Of a DNA stretch of 64,000 nt, positions 7,509-15,514 are shown in pieces. Position 1 is the first letter of the stretch. Each line of letters opens with the position of its first letter. The stretch is from positions 2,294,001 through 2,358,000 of the forward strand of contig NZ_CP047173.1 of the NCBI RefSeq assembly GCF_009834185.1. Direction: 5' to 3'. A model generated the notes under the pieces. The model saw nothing but the letters and a program-made list of their open reading frames with translations, did no database searches and was not told where the DNA came from. The position numbers were made by a program, and so were the translations under genes. The DNA is from Rathayibacter sp. VKM Ac-2760 (GTDB lineage Bacteria > Actinomycetota > Actinomycetes > Actinomycetales > Microbacteriaceae).

Positions 7509-8678
7509 TTGTCGTCGAACACCGCCCCGCCCTCGAACACCGCCGTGTCCTCGAACACCGCCGCCCCGTCGAACTCCGCCGCGCGCCTGCCCGCGCCCCG
7601 CGCCGACCTCGTCGTCGGTCCCGCCGCGCTGCCCGTGCCCGGTCCCGGCGAGCTGCTGGTGCGCAACCGGGCCGTCGCCGTGAATCCGCTCGACGAGGTG
7701 AAGCAGTGGACCGGCGACCTGATGTACCGCTGGCTGCCCTACCCCTCGATCCTCGGCGAGGACGTCGCCGGCGAGGTCGCGGCCGTCGGGCCGGGGGTCG
7801 ACCGCTTCGCCGTCGGCGACCGCGTCGTCGCCTACGCCGTGGGGATGGAGCGCGGACGGCGGCACGACGCCGAGGGCGGCTTCCAGCAGTACACGGTCGT
7901 GCGCGAGGACCTCGCCGCTCCGATCCCTCCCCACCTCTCGGCCGAGCAGGCAGTGGTGCTGCCGCTCGCGGTGTCCACGGCCGCGACCGCGCTCTTCCAG
8001 CGGGACCACCTGGCGCTGCCGCATCCGTCGGCCGACCCCGTCGCCACGGGGAGGACGGTCGTGATCTGGGGCGGCGCCACCAGCGTGGGCAGCAACGCGA
8101 TCCAGCTCGCGGTCGCCTCCGGTCACCGGGTCGTCGCGACCGCCTCGCCCGGCAACCACGCCCGACTGCGCGAGCTCGGGGCCGACGTCGTGGTCGACTA
8201 CCGCGGTCCGAGCGCGGTCGCCGACGTCGTCGCCGCGGTCGGCGGTGCGGAGGTGGCGGGGATCCTCGCGGTGGGCACCGGCTCGGCCGAGCCGTGCGTC
8301 GCCGTCGCGGCCGCCACCGGAGCCCGCCGCGTCGCCCTGGCCAGCCCCTCGGTCTCCTTCGGCTCGCTGCCGCGTCGCGCGGGGCTCTCCCTCTCGTTCG
8401 CGCGGACCATGACTCGCCTGGTCGGCGCGAACCTCGCGCTCCAGCTCGCCGCCCGCCGCCGCGGCATCCGCGCCCGCTACGTCTGGGGCGCCACGCTGAT
8501 GAGCAACGAGGTCGGGCCGATGCTCTGGCGCGACCACCTGCCGAGCGCCCTCGCCGACGGCCGCCACCGCTGCGCACCCGAGCCCGAGGTCGTCGGCACG
8601 GGCCTCGGCGCCGTGCAGTGCGCGCTCTACCGGCTGCACGCGGGGGTGTCGGCGCGGAAGCTCGTCGTGCTGCTCTGA
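7509..8678 (+). CDS. Zinc-type alcohol dehydrogenase / quinone oxidoreductase family
   Basis: This is a medium-chain dehydrogenase/reductase of about 389 residues. The GroES-like N-terminal part has the VNPLDEVKQWTGD and LPYPSILGEDVAGEV segments. The Rossmann part has VVIWGGATSVGSNAIQLA as nucleotide loop. The catalytic-zinc ligand pattern of true alcohol dehydrogenases is not evident, which points to an NADPH quinone-reductase or enoyl-reductase type. I chose TTG 7509 because GGAG (7498-7501) precedes it and the palindromic operator overlaps any earlier start; GTG 7470 remains possible. Residues 2-25 come from a fourfold 18-bp repeat encoding Ser/Pro-Ser-Asn-Thr-Ala. It probably shares regulation by the adjacent TetR protein. 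Confidence 0.85.
   Translation: MSSNTAPPSNTAVSSNTAAPSNSAARLPAPRADLVVGPAALPVPGPGELLVRNRAVAVNPLDEVKQWTGDLMYRWLPYPSILGEDVAGEVAAVGPGVDRFAVGDRVVAYAVGMERGRRHDAEGGFQQYTVVREDLAAPIPPHLSAEQAVVLPLAVSTAATALFQRDHLALPHPSADPVATGRTVVIWGGATSVGSNAIQLAVASGHRVVATASPGNHARLRELGADVVVDYRGPSAVADVVAAVGGAEVAGILAVGTGSAEPCVAVAAATGARRVALASPSVSFGSLPRRAGLSLSFARTMTRLVGANLALQLAARRRGIRARYVWGATLMSNEVGPMLWRDHLPSALADGRHRCAPEPEVVGTGLGAVQCALYRLHAGVSARKLVVLL
7512..7583. repeat. In-frame 18-bp tandem repeat, 4 copies
   Basis: Four 18-bp units (starting at 7512, 7530, 7548 and 7566) share the core TCGAACACCGCC, with ACT for ACA in the last. They sit immediately after the proposed TTG start and encode an unstructured repeat, SSNTAP-PSNTAV-SSNTAA-PSNSAA, ahead of the conserved dehydrogenase fold. 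Confidence 0.85.
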
Positions 8679-8710
8679 CCGCGAGCGGCTCGGGTGCGCC
8701 ACTATGGACC

Positions 8711-9931
8711 GTGCCGCTCCCCACCCCCGGGCCCTCCGCCCGCTCCTGGCTGCTCGTCGCCCCCTCGCTCGTCGTCCTCGGCTGGGGCGGCAACCAGTTC
8801 CTGCCGCTGATGCAGCTCTACCGCCAGCTCGAGGGCTACACGCAGACGCAGGTCACGATCCTGCTCGCCGCCTACGTCCTCGGCATCGTGCCCGGCTTCG
8901 CGCTGGCCGGCGGCTGGTCCGACCGCTTCGGCCGCCGCCCGGTGCTGCTCGCGGGCCTCGTGCTCGGGATCCTCGGCAGCATCGTGCTCGCCTTCTCGCC
9001 CGCGTCGGTGCTCGGGCTCGGCGTCGGCCGCTTCATCAGCGGACTCAGCGTCGCGGCGGGGATGGTCGTCGGGACCGCCTGGATCAAGGAGCTCTCGATC
9101 GCGACGGGAGCGTCTTCGGCCGGCGCCCGCCGCGCCTCCGCGATGCTCACCATCGGCTTCGGCGGTGGCGCGGGAGTCGGCGGCGCCCTCGCGCAGTTCG
9201 GCCCCTGGCCGACCGTGCTGCCCTACGTCGTCCAGTCCGCGGCCTGCGTCGCGGCGCTGGTCGTCCTCCTCCGGGCCCCCGAGACGCGCGCCTACGACCC
9301 GAGCGCCGGGCGCCTCACCGGCGAGCTGACGATCCCCCGGCCCGCCCGCGCGCGCTTCGCGGCCGTCGTCCTCCCGCTCGCCCCGTGGGTGTTCGCGGCG
9401 CCGGCCCTCTCCTTCGCCGTCGGACCGAGCCTGGTCGCCGGCCGGCTGACCGGGTTCACCGTCGGCTTCGCGACCCTCGTCACCGTGATCACCCTCGGCT
9501 GCGGCTGGGTGACCCAGCTGAACTCGGGACCGCTGCTGACGCTGCTGCGCGGCCGCGGCGCCCTCGTCGGCGGCGCGCTCACCGCCCTCGGTGCCCTGCT
9601 GCTGATCCCCGCCGCGGCCGGGCAGCAGATCTGGGCCGTGCTCGTCGCCGCACCGCTCTTCGGCTGCGGATACGGACTCGCGATGGTCTCCGGCCTCACC
9701 GCGTCGCAGGCCCTCGTCGAGACCCGCGATCTGGCGAGCGTCACCGCCGTCTACTACTCCATCACCTACGCGGGCTTCCTCGTGCCCGCGATCCTCGCGG
9801 CGCTGGCCGTGGTCGCACCGATGCCGCTGCTGCTCGTGGCGACGGCGCTCGCCATCCTCGCCTGCGTGGCGCTCGCGGCCCGCGGGCTGCGCACCCAGCG
9901 CGCGGCTCAGAAGCGCGACGCGACCTCGTAG
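8711..9931 (+). CDS. MFS transporter
   Basis: This 406-residue major facilitator protein has about 12 hydrophobic segments. The hallmark loop between helices 2 and 3 is present as GGWSDRFGRRPVLLAG, about residues 70-85. It begins 32 bp after the dehydrogenase stop, on the same strand, so the two genes are probably cotranscribed under the TetR operator. GTG 8711 is the in-frame start closest to the first membrane segment; a clear ribosome site is not visible. The substrate is unknown, but the gene order suggests efflux of the compound sensed by the TetR protein. Its 3' end overlaps the convergent LLM gene by 25 bp. Confidence 0.88.
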   Translation: MPLPTPGPSARSWLLVAPSLVVLGWGGNQFLPLMQLYRQLEGYTQTQVTILLAAYVLGIVPGFALAGGWSDRFGRRPVLLAGLVLGILGSIVLAFSPASVLGLGVGRFISGLSVAAGMVVGTAWIKELSIATGASSAGARRASAMLTIGFGGGAGVGGALAQFGPWPTVLPYVVQSAACVAALVVLLRAPETRAYDPSAGRLTGELTIPRPARARFAAVVLPLAPWVFAAPALSFAVGPSLVAGRLTGFTVGFATLVTVITLGCGWVTQLNSGPLLTLLRGRGALVGGALTALGALLLIPAAAGQQIWAVLVAAPLFGCGYGLAMVSGLTASQALVETRDLASVTAVYYSITYAGFLVPAILAALAVVAPMPLLLVATALAILACVALAARGLRTQRAAQKRDATS

Positions 9932-10782
9932 AGCACGTCCTCGTCGCCCGCGTAGAGGCCGTCGACGCGCGGCCAGTGCGCGATCACGTCGGTGAAGCCG
10001 AGCGCCTCGGCGCGGCCGGCGGAGTCCTCGAAGCGGTCGACGCTCTCGAGTGAGTAGTCCGGACCGGAGTCGAGCGAGAGGTGCCGCTCGATCGAGCGCG
10101 GGTCGCGACCGGCGGCCTCGAGCGCGTCGTCGAGGCGCTGCGAGAGCTCGGCGACCGCCGCCCACCACTCCTCGGTGCTGCGGCCCTCCGGACCCGTGGT
10201 CACCCAGCCCTGCGCCCGCTCGGCCACGAGCGCGAGGCCCTTCGGCCCGTTCGCCGCGAGCACGAAGGGGACGCGCGGCGACTGCACCGGCTCCCCCACC
10301 ATCCGGGCGCCGCGCGCGGTGAACCAGGCGCCGTCGAGGTCGATCCCGCCGGAGCCGGGCACCTCGTGCCGGAGCAGCACGTCGAGCGCCGCGACGAACT
10401 CGACGTAGCGCTCGTGCCGCTCCCGCGGCGAGTGCAGCTCCTGCCCGAGCACCGTCGCGTCGAAGCCCGTGCCGCCCGAGCCGACCCCGAGGACGAAGCG
10501 TCCGCCCGAGATCTCGTCGACCGTCGCGATCTCCTTCGCGAACGGCACCGGGTGCCGGAAGTTCGGCGAGGCGACGAACGTGCCCAGCCGCAGCGTCTCG
10601 GTGACGACCGCGGCGGCCGTCAGCGTCGGGATCGTCGCGTGCCAGACCTGGTCGGCGAGCGAGCGCCAGGAGAGGTGGTCGTAGGTCCAGGCGTGATCGA
10701 AGCCGAGCCCCTCCGCGGACTGCCACTTGCGGCGGGCGGTGGACCAGGGCTCCTGCGGGAGGATGACGATGCCGTGTCGCAT
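9907..10782 (-). CDS. LLM-class F420-dependent oxidoreductase
   Basis: This 291-residue protein belongs to the luciferase-like monooxygenase superfamily. It opens with MRHGIVILPQEP and continues with GFDHAWTYDHLSW (about 32-44), ATIPTLTAAAVVTETLRLGT and GGRFVLGVGSGGTGFDATVLG (about 94-114), the usual cofactor-binding segments of F420-dependent family members. The reaction is likely hydride transfer between F420 and an unknown substrate. ATG 10782 is chosen because it gives the family-typical N-terminus; an upstream frame extension is spurious. It lies divergent from nhaA and overlaps the MFS gene tail-to-tail. Confidence 0.87.
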   Translation of the reverse strand: MRHGIVILPQEPWSTARRKWQSAEGLGFDHAWTYDHLSWRSLADQVWHATIPTLTAAAVVTETLRLGTFVASPNFRHPVPFAKEIATVDEISGGRFVLGVGSGGTGFDATVLGQELHSPRERHERYVEFVAALDVLLRHEVPGSGGIDLDGAWFTARGARMVGEPVQSPRVPFVLAANGPKGLALVAERAQGWVTTGPEGRSTEEWWAAVAELSQRLDDALEAAGRDPRSIERHLSLDSGPDYSLESVDRFEDSAGRAEALGFTDVIAHWPRVDGLYAGDEDVLYEVASRF

Positions 10783-10907
10783 CGTCCGAGTGTAGGGAGG
10801 AACGGGTCTGTACGATGGTCGACGGTGTGCCGGGAAGTCTGGTCGGCGGACGCGGCCCTCCGTCGTGTTCTCACGTGATCCGACGACCTCCCGAAGGAAG
10901 CCCCTCC

Positions 10908-12185
10908 GTGCCCCACACCCCCGCCTCCGAGCCCACCCGCCAGGCGCCCCACGCGATCTGGCGCGGCCTCCGCCAGACCCTCCGCTCCGATGCCGTCGGC
11001 GGCGCCCTGCTGCTCGGCGCGACCGTCCTCGCGCTGGTCCTCGCCAACTCACCCGCGGCCGGCTTCTACGAGACGGTCCGCGACTACGAGTTCGGCCCCG
11101 AGGCCCTGCACCTGAACCTGAGCGTCGGCGCCTGGGCGGCCGACGGACTGCTGGCGATCTTCTTCTTCGTCGTGGGCCTCGAGCTCAAGGAGGAGTTCGT
11201 CGTCGGGAAGCTCCGCGACCCGCGCACCGCCGCGCTCCCGGTCGCCGCCGCGTTCGGCGGCGTCGCCGTCCCGGCCCTGATCTACGTCGCGATCACCGCG
11301 AGCGCCGGCCCCGACGCCCTGCAGGGCTGGGCGATCCCGGTCGCGACCGACATCGCCTTCGCCGTCGCCGTGATCGCGGTCGTGGGCAAGAGCCTCCCGG
11401 TCGCCCTGCGCACCTTCCTGCTCACCCTCGCCGTCGTGGACGATCTGCTCGCGATCACGATCATCGCCGTCTTCTACACCTCGGCCATCGCCTTCCTGCC
11501 GCTGCTGCTCGCGCTGGTCCCGCTGGGGATCTTCGCCGTCCTCGTCCAGCGGGGCGTCCGCACCTGGTGGATCCTGATCCCGCTCGGCGTCGCCACCTGG
11601 GCGCTCGTGCACGCCTCCGGGATCCACGCGACCGTCGCCGGCGTCCTGCTCGGCTTCGCGGTCCCGGTCGTCGCGACCGCCCGCGCCCGCGTCCGCACCG
11701 GCACCGGCGACGACGGCGAGCCCGAGTACGACGGCCTCGCCGCGCACTTCGCCGACCGCTGGAGCGGCGTCTCGGCCGGCGTCGCCGTCCCGGTCTTCGC
11801 CTTCTTCTCCGCCGGAGTGACGATCGGCGGCCTCTCCGGCCTCGTCGAGTCGTTCCAGGACAGCATCGCGCTCGGCATCGTCGTCGGCCTCGTGGTCGGC
11901 AAGCCGCTCGGCATCCTCGCCACCACCTTCCTGATCACCCGCCTGCCCGGTCTCCGCCTCGACCCGGCGCTGCGCTGGCCGGACCTGGTCGGCATGTCGA
12001 TGCTCGCCGGCATCGGCTTCACCGTCTCGCTCCTGGTCGGCGAGCTGTCCTTCGGCGTCGGCAGCGCGGCGGGCGAGCACGTGAAGGTCGGCGTGCTGGC
12101 GGGCTCGGTGATCGCGGCGGCGCTCGGCGCGACGGTGCTGTCGATCCGCAGCCGGCACTACGCGCGAGCGACGCTCGCCGACTGA
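10908..12185 (+). CDS. nhaA: Na+/H+ antiporter NhaA
   Basis: This 425-residue, roughly 12-helix antiporter exchanges protons for sodium across the membrane. Family signatures are FFFVVGLELKEEF (about 85-97), the ATDIAF motif with D148 and the paired acidic residues D178-D179 in AVVDDLLAI, equivalent to the ion-binding Asp pair of E. coli NhaA. GTG 10908 follows GAAGGAAG (10893-10900) at good spacing and matches the cytoplasmic N-terminus length; an earlier in-frame start at 10815 would add a non-conserved leader. It is monocistronic and its last 28 bp overlap the convergent LysR gene. Confidence 0.95.
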   Translation: MPHTPASEPTRQAPHAIWRGLRQTLRSDAVGGALLLGATVLALVLANSPAAGFYETVRDYEFGPEALHLNLSVGAWAADGLLAIFFFVVGLELKEEFVVGKLRDPRTAALPVAAAFGGVAVPALIYVAITASAGPDALQGWAIPVATDIAFAVAVIAVVGKSLPVALRTFLLTLAVVDDLLAITIIAVFYTSAIAFLPLLLALVPLGIFAVLVQRGVRTWWILIPLGVATWALVHASGIHATVAGVLLGFAVPVVATARARVRTGTGDDGEPEYDGLAAHFADRWSGVSAGVAVPVFAFFSAGVTIGGLSGLVESFQDSIALGIVVGLVVGKPLGILATTFLITRLPGLRLDPALRWPDLVGMSMLAGIGFTVSLLVGELSFGVGSAAGEHVKVGVLAGSVIAAALGATVLSIRSRHYARATLAD

Positions 12186-13111
12186 CCCTCCGCCAGCCGC
12201 ATCGTCCCGCCGGCCCGAGCCGCGAACGCCCGCGCCGTCGCCGCGATCGTGCGCTGCATGACCCGCACCGCCGCCGTGGGCGCGAGGTCCGCCGGGCGGG
12301 CGAGGCTGATCGTGCGGCCGAGCGTCGGCTCCTCGAGCCGGATCGAGCGCAGCCCCGGGCGCCCCTGCAGCACCATCGCCGGCACGACCGCCACACCGAG
12401 CCCGCGCTCGGCGAAGCGCAGCACCGCGTCCATCTCGGCGCCCTCGAGCACCACGTCGGGCACCAGGCCGGCCGCCGCGAACGCCGCGTCGGTCGTCCGG
12501 CGCAGGTCGTAGCTGGAGTTGAAGACGATCTGCGGCAGCCCCGCCACGGCCGCGAGGCCGAGGGCGTCGCCGTCGGCGAGCGCCGGCTCGGCCGCCGAGG
12601 AGACCACCACCAGCTCCTCGACGAGCAGCGGGGTCACCGTGAACGCGCCGACGGCCGCCGCCGTCGAGGTCGTCACGAGCGCGAGGTCGAGCTCGCCGCG
12701 CGCGAGCCGGTCGAGCAGACTCCGCGAGCCGTCCTCGGCCAGGTGCAGCTCGATCGCGGGGTGCTTCGCGTGGAAGGCGTGCAGCACCTCCGCCACGAGG
12801 CTGATGCAGAGCGTGGGTGTCGCTCCGAAGCGGACCCGGCCGCGCTCGAGGCCGGCGAGCTCGGCCAGCTCCCGTCGCACCGATTCGGCGTCGGCGAGCA
12901 TGCGCCGTGCGAGCGGCAGCAGCAGCTCGCCGGCCGGGGTGAGCGTGCTGCCGGAGCGCGCCCGGTGGAACAGCTCGGAGCCGAGGTCCTGCTCGAGCGA
13001 GGAGATCTGGCGGCTCAGCGAGGGCTGCGCGAGGTGCAGCTCCTCGGCGGCGCGGGTGAAGCTGCCGAGGCGCGCGACCTCGACGAAGCCGGTCAGCTGC
13101 TCGAAGTTCAT
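12158..13111 (-). CDS. LysR family transcriptional regulator
   Basis: This 317-residue LysR protein has the N-terminal winged helix MNFEQLTGFVEVARLGSFTRAAEELHLAQPSLSRQISSLE (residues 1-40, in segments). It is followed by a periplasmic-binding-protein-like effector domain with RVRFGATPTLC (about 91-101). It is divergent from the SdhA-like flavoprotein gene, separated by 76 bp, the usual arrangement of a LysR activator and its target. The effector is likely a small carboxylate, but this rests only on the neighbour's family. Ala-rich C-terminal residues extend antisense into the nhaA 3' end. Confidence 0.92.
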   Translation of the reverse strand: MNFEQLTGFVEVARLGSFTRAAEELHLAQPSLSRQISSLEQDLGSELFHRARSGSTLTPAGELLLPLARRMLADAESVRRELAELAGLERGRVRFGATPTLCISLVAEVLHAFHAKHPAIELHLAEDGSRSLLDRLARGELDLALVTTSTAAAVGAFTVTPLLVEELVVVSSAAEPALADGDALGLAAVAGLPQIVFNSSYDLRRTTDAAFAAAGLVPDVVLEGAEMDAVLRFAERGLGVAVVPAMVLQGRPGLRSIRLEEPTLGRTISLARPADLAPTAAVRVMQRTIAATARAFAARAGGTMRLAEGQSASVARA

Positions 13112-13187
13112 CTCCGTAGCGTAAGCGCATGGCTGGCCCCAGGTTTATGCATTGGAGTAATCGAAGCGCTCTGCCTAGCGTGGAGGC
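13112..13187. promoter_or_regulatory. Divergent LysR / flavoprotein promoter region
   Basis: This 76-bp gap is locally richer in A and T. It contains TTA-N10-TAA within TTATGCATTGGAGTAAT (about 13145-13161), a T-N11-A-like pattern of the sort LysR proteins bind. A TGGAGG ribosome site precedes the flavoprotein ATG. The regulator box is a weak candidate from this one sequence. Confidence 0.45.
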
Positions 13188-14939
13188 ATGACCACTTCAG
13201 CACCCACCGCCACAGCGGAGCGTCGGAGCTCCACCTCCGTCCTCGTCATCGGCACCGGCGGCTCGGGACTCCGCGCCGCGATCGAGCTGGCCGAGGCCGG
13301 CGTCGACGTCCTCGCCCTCGGCAAGCGCTCGAAGTCGGACGCGCACACCTCGCTCGCCGCCGGCGGCATCAACGCCGCGCTCGCCACGATGGACCCCGAC
13401 GACAGCTGGCAGCAGCACGCCGCCGACACCATCACCGAGTCGTACCTGCTCGCCAACCCGCACACCGTCGAGATCGTCACCTCGAACGCCGCCCGCGGCA
13501 TCCAGGACCTCGAGCGCTACGGCATGCCGTTCGCCCGCGAGGACGACGGCCGCATCTCGCAGCGCTTCTTCGGCGCGCACACCTACCGCCGCACCGCCTT
13601 CGCCGGCGACTACACCGGCCTCGAGATCCAGCGGACGCTGGTCAACCGGGCGGCGCAGCTCGAGATCCCGATCCTGGACACCGTCTACGTCACCCGCATC
13701 CTCGTCAACGAGGACGGCGCCGTCTTCGGCGCGTACGGCTTCGACCTCGTCGACGGCACCCGCTACCTCATCCACGCCGACGCGGTGATCCTCGCCGCCG
13801 GCGGCCACAACCGGATCTGGCGCCGCACCTCCTCGCGCCGCGACGAGAACACCGGCGACTCGTTCCGCCTGGCCGTCGAGGCCGGCGGGCGCCTGCGCGA
13901 CCCGGAGCTGGTCCAGTTCCACCCCTCGGGCATCATCGAGCCCGAGAACGCGGCCGGCACGCTGATCTCCGAGGCGGCCCGCGGCGAGGGCGGCATCCTC
14001 CGCAACGGCCTCGGCGAGCGCTTCATGGGCAGGTACGACCCCGAGCGGATGGAGCTCTCCACCCGCGACCGCGTCGCGCTGGCCTGCTACACCGAGATCA
14101 AGGAGGGCCGCGGCACGCCCAACGGCGGCGTATGGCTCGACGTCTCGCACCTCCCGCGCGAGACGATCATGACCCGCCTCCCCCGCGTCTACCAGACGAT
14201 GCTCGAGCTGCAGATGCTCGACATCACGAAGGACCCGATCGAGATCGCCCCGACGGCGCACTACTCGATGGGCGGCGTCTGGGTCCGCTCGGACGACCAC
14301 AGCACCGACGTCCCCGGGCTCTACGCGATCGGCGAGGCGTCCAGCGGACTGCACGGCGCGAACCGCCTGGGCGGCAACTCGCTGATCGAGCTGCTCGTCT
14401 TCGGCCGGATCGTCGGCCAGGCCGCGGCGGAGTACTCCGCGTCGCTGACCGCGCAGACCCGCTCGGCGGCCTCGGTGCAGGTCGCCCGCGACGAGATCGC
14501 CGACCTGCTCGCCTCCGACGGCGAGGAGAACGTGCGGGCCCTGCAGCGCGCGATCCGCAACACGATGACCGAGCACGCGGGCGTCGTGCGCGACGAGGAG
14601 GGTCTGCTGGCCGGTCTCGCCGAGCTGGACGCCATCGAGGCGCGCATCGCCGACATCGGGATCCACCCGGACATCGCGGGCTACCAGGACCTGGCGCACG
14701 CCTTCGACCTGAAGTCCGCAGCGATGGCGGCGCGGGCGACCCTCGAGGCCGCGCTGGAGCGCCGCGAGAGCCGCGGCTGCCACAACCGCAGCGACTACCC
14801 GGAGATCGACCCGGCCCTCCAGGTCAACCTGGTCTGGTCGCCGTCCACCGGCATCACCCGCGAGGAGATCCCCGCGGTGCCGGAGGAGATCCAGGCGCTG
14901 ATCCGCGAGGTCGCGACCGCGGGCAAGCTGCTCGAGTAG
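13188..14939 (+). CDS. SdhA/FrdA-like FAD-dependent flavoprotein
   Basis: This 583-residue enzyme belongs to the succinate dehydrogenase/fumarate reductase/L-aspartate oxidase flavoprotein family. An FAD Rossmann start (VLVIGTGGSGLRAAIELAEAG) is followed by AHTSLAAGGINAAL, with the His that carries covalent FAD in SdhA-type proteins. LVQFHPSG, APTAHYSMGGVW and GANRLGGNSLIELLVFGR come later. MGG after HYS resembles SdhA/FrdA more than NadB. No iron-sulfur or membrane-anchor subunit, nadA or nadC is nearby, so a soluble dehydrogenase or reductase is possible. Probably controlled by the divergent LysR protein. Its original terminator seems to have been displaced by the downstream insert. Confidence 0.85.
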   Translation: MTTSAPTATAERRSSTSVLVIGTGGSGLRAAIELAEAGVDVLALGKRSKSDAHTSLAAGGINAALATMDPDDSWQQHAADTITESYLLANPHTVEIVTSNAARGIQDLERYGMPFAREDDGRISQRFFGAHTYRRTAFAGDYTGLEIQRTLVNRAAQLEIPILDTVYVTRILVNEDGAVFGAYGFDLVDGTRYLIHADAVILAAGGHNRIWRRTSSRRDENTGDSFRLAVEAGGRLRDPELVQFHPSGIIEPENAAGTLISEAARGEGGILRNGLGERFMGRYDPERMELSTRDRVALACYTEIKEGRGTPNGGVWLDVSHLPRETIMTRLPRVYQTMLELQMLDITKDPIEIAPTAHYSMGGVWVRSDDHSTDVPGLYAIGEASSGLHGANRLGGNSLIELLVFGRIVGQAAAEYSASLTAQTRSAASVQVARDEIADLLASDGEENVRALQRAIRNTMTEHAGVVRDEEGLLAGLAELDAIEARIADIGIHPDIAGYQDLAHAFDLKSAAMAARATLEAALERRESRGCHNRSDYPEIDPALQVNLVWSPSTGITREEIPAVPEEIQALIREVATAGKLLE

Positions 14940-15459
14940 AGGCAGCGGCCCCGACGACGAACGACGCCGGCCCGGCGAGGAGCGCTTCTGCGCGCTTGCG
15001 CACGACGAGAACGGCGGCCAGCCGGTTGGTTCCGAAGGACAGCAGGATCACTCCGGTGGCTTCTGCCAGGTTCGCTCCGAGCACGGAGGCGAGGGAGAGA
15101 GATCCGACCCGGATGACGACGAAGAGAGCCCACAGCCAGATCCCCGCGGGACTGAGCTTGTACTCGAGGTGCGCGTCGGTGGTCCTGAACCGGGTGACCA
15201 GGCCCATTATCGTTCCGGTCCCGGTCACCAGGACGAGTTCGCCGATGATGATCCAGTCTGCTTCGACCCATCGGAAGCCTCCCCACAGTTCGACGGCCAG
15301 GGAGACCAGTCCAGCTCCGATGATCACCGTGGGCAGCCCTAGCATCCGATGCAGCTGCGTCGAGCGCCAGAGGAACTGGCGGACGATGAGGACGATGATC
15401 CCCGCCGCGATGGCGACGTCATCCACCATCCGGTTGGTCGTGTCCCAGTCCCAGTGCAC
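14854..15459 (-). CDS. Small multi-pass membrane protein with antisense-derived tail
   Basis: This 201-residue frame starts at GTG 15459 (MHWDWDTTNR). It has about four or five hydrophobic helices up to residue 158, such as VAIAAGIIVLIVRQFL, GLPTVIIGAGLVSLAVELW and GIWLWALFVVIRVGSLSLA. The arrangement resembles DUF1453/CcdC-like proteins, but I am not certain of the family. From about residue 164 the frame leaves the low-GC insert and reads the antisense strand of the flavoprotein gene, giving an Arg/Pro/Ala-rich tail with no counterpart expected in a native protein. The gene is divergent from MarR and shares its palindromic operators, so it is probably the MarR target. Confidence 0.7.
   Translation of the reverse strand: MHWDWDTTNRMVDDVAIAAGIIVLIVRQFLWRSTQLHRMLGLPTVIIGAGLVSLAVELWGGFRWVEADWIIIGELVLVTGTGTIMGLVTRFRTTDAHLEYKLSPAGIWLWALFVVIRVGSLSLASVLGANLAEATGVILLSFGTNRLAAVLVVRKRAEALLAGPASFVVGAAASTRAACPRSRPRGSAPGSPPAPRGSPRG
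14951..14969 (+). repeat. 19-bp direct repeat, left copy
   Basis: CCGACGACGAACGACGCCG lies just after the flavoprotein stop (14937-14939). An identical copy is at 16057-16075, inside a terminator-like hairpin. The two copies bracket the low-GC membrane protein-MarR pair. Confidence 0.85.
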
Positions 15460-15473
15460 CGTCTCGCCTCATT

Positions 15474-15514
15474 TCAATCACTAGTGATGGAACTACAGTA
15501 TCACTGGTGATTGA
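15474..15514. promoter_or_regulatory. Paired palindromic MarR operator
   Basis: Two inverted repeats with the pattern ATCAC-NN-GTGAT occur in the divergent gap: ATCACTAGTGAT (15477-15488) and ATCACTGGTGAT (15500-15511). Their centres are 23 bp apart. The outer flanks also match in inverted orientation (TCA before the first, TGA after the second). The second site covers the proposed TTG start region of the MarR gene, so binding should repress both divergent genes. Confidence 0.75.

Noticed and set aside
10865..15484. Plus-strand open frame of about 4.6 kb across nhaA, LysR and flavoprotein genes
   Set aside because: It runs in another frame through three real genes, has extreme Arg content and no conserved motif.
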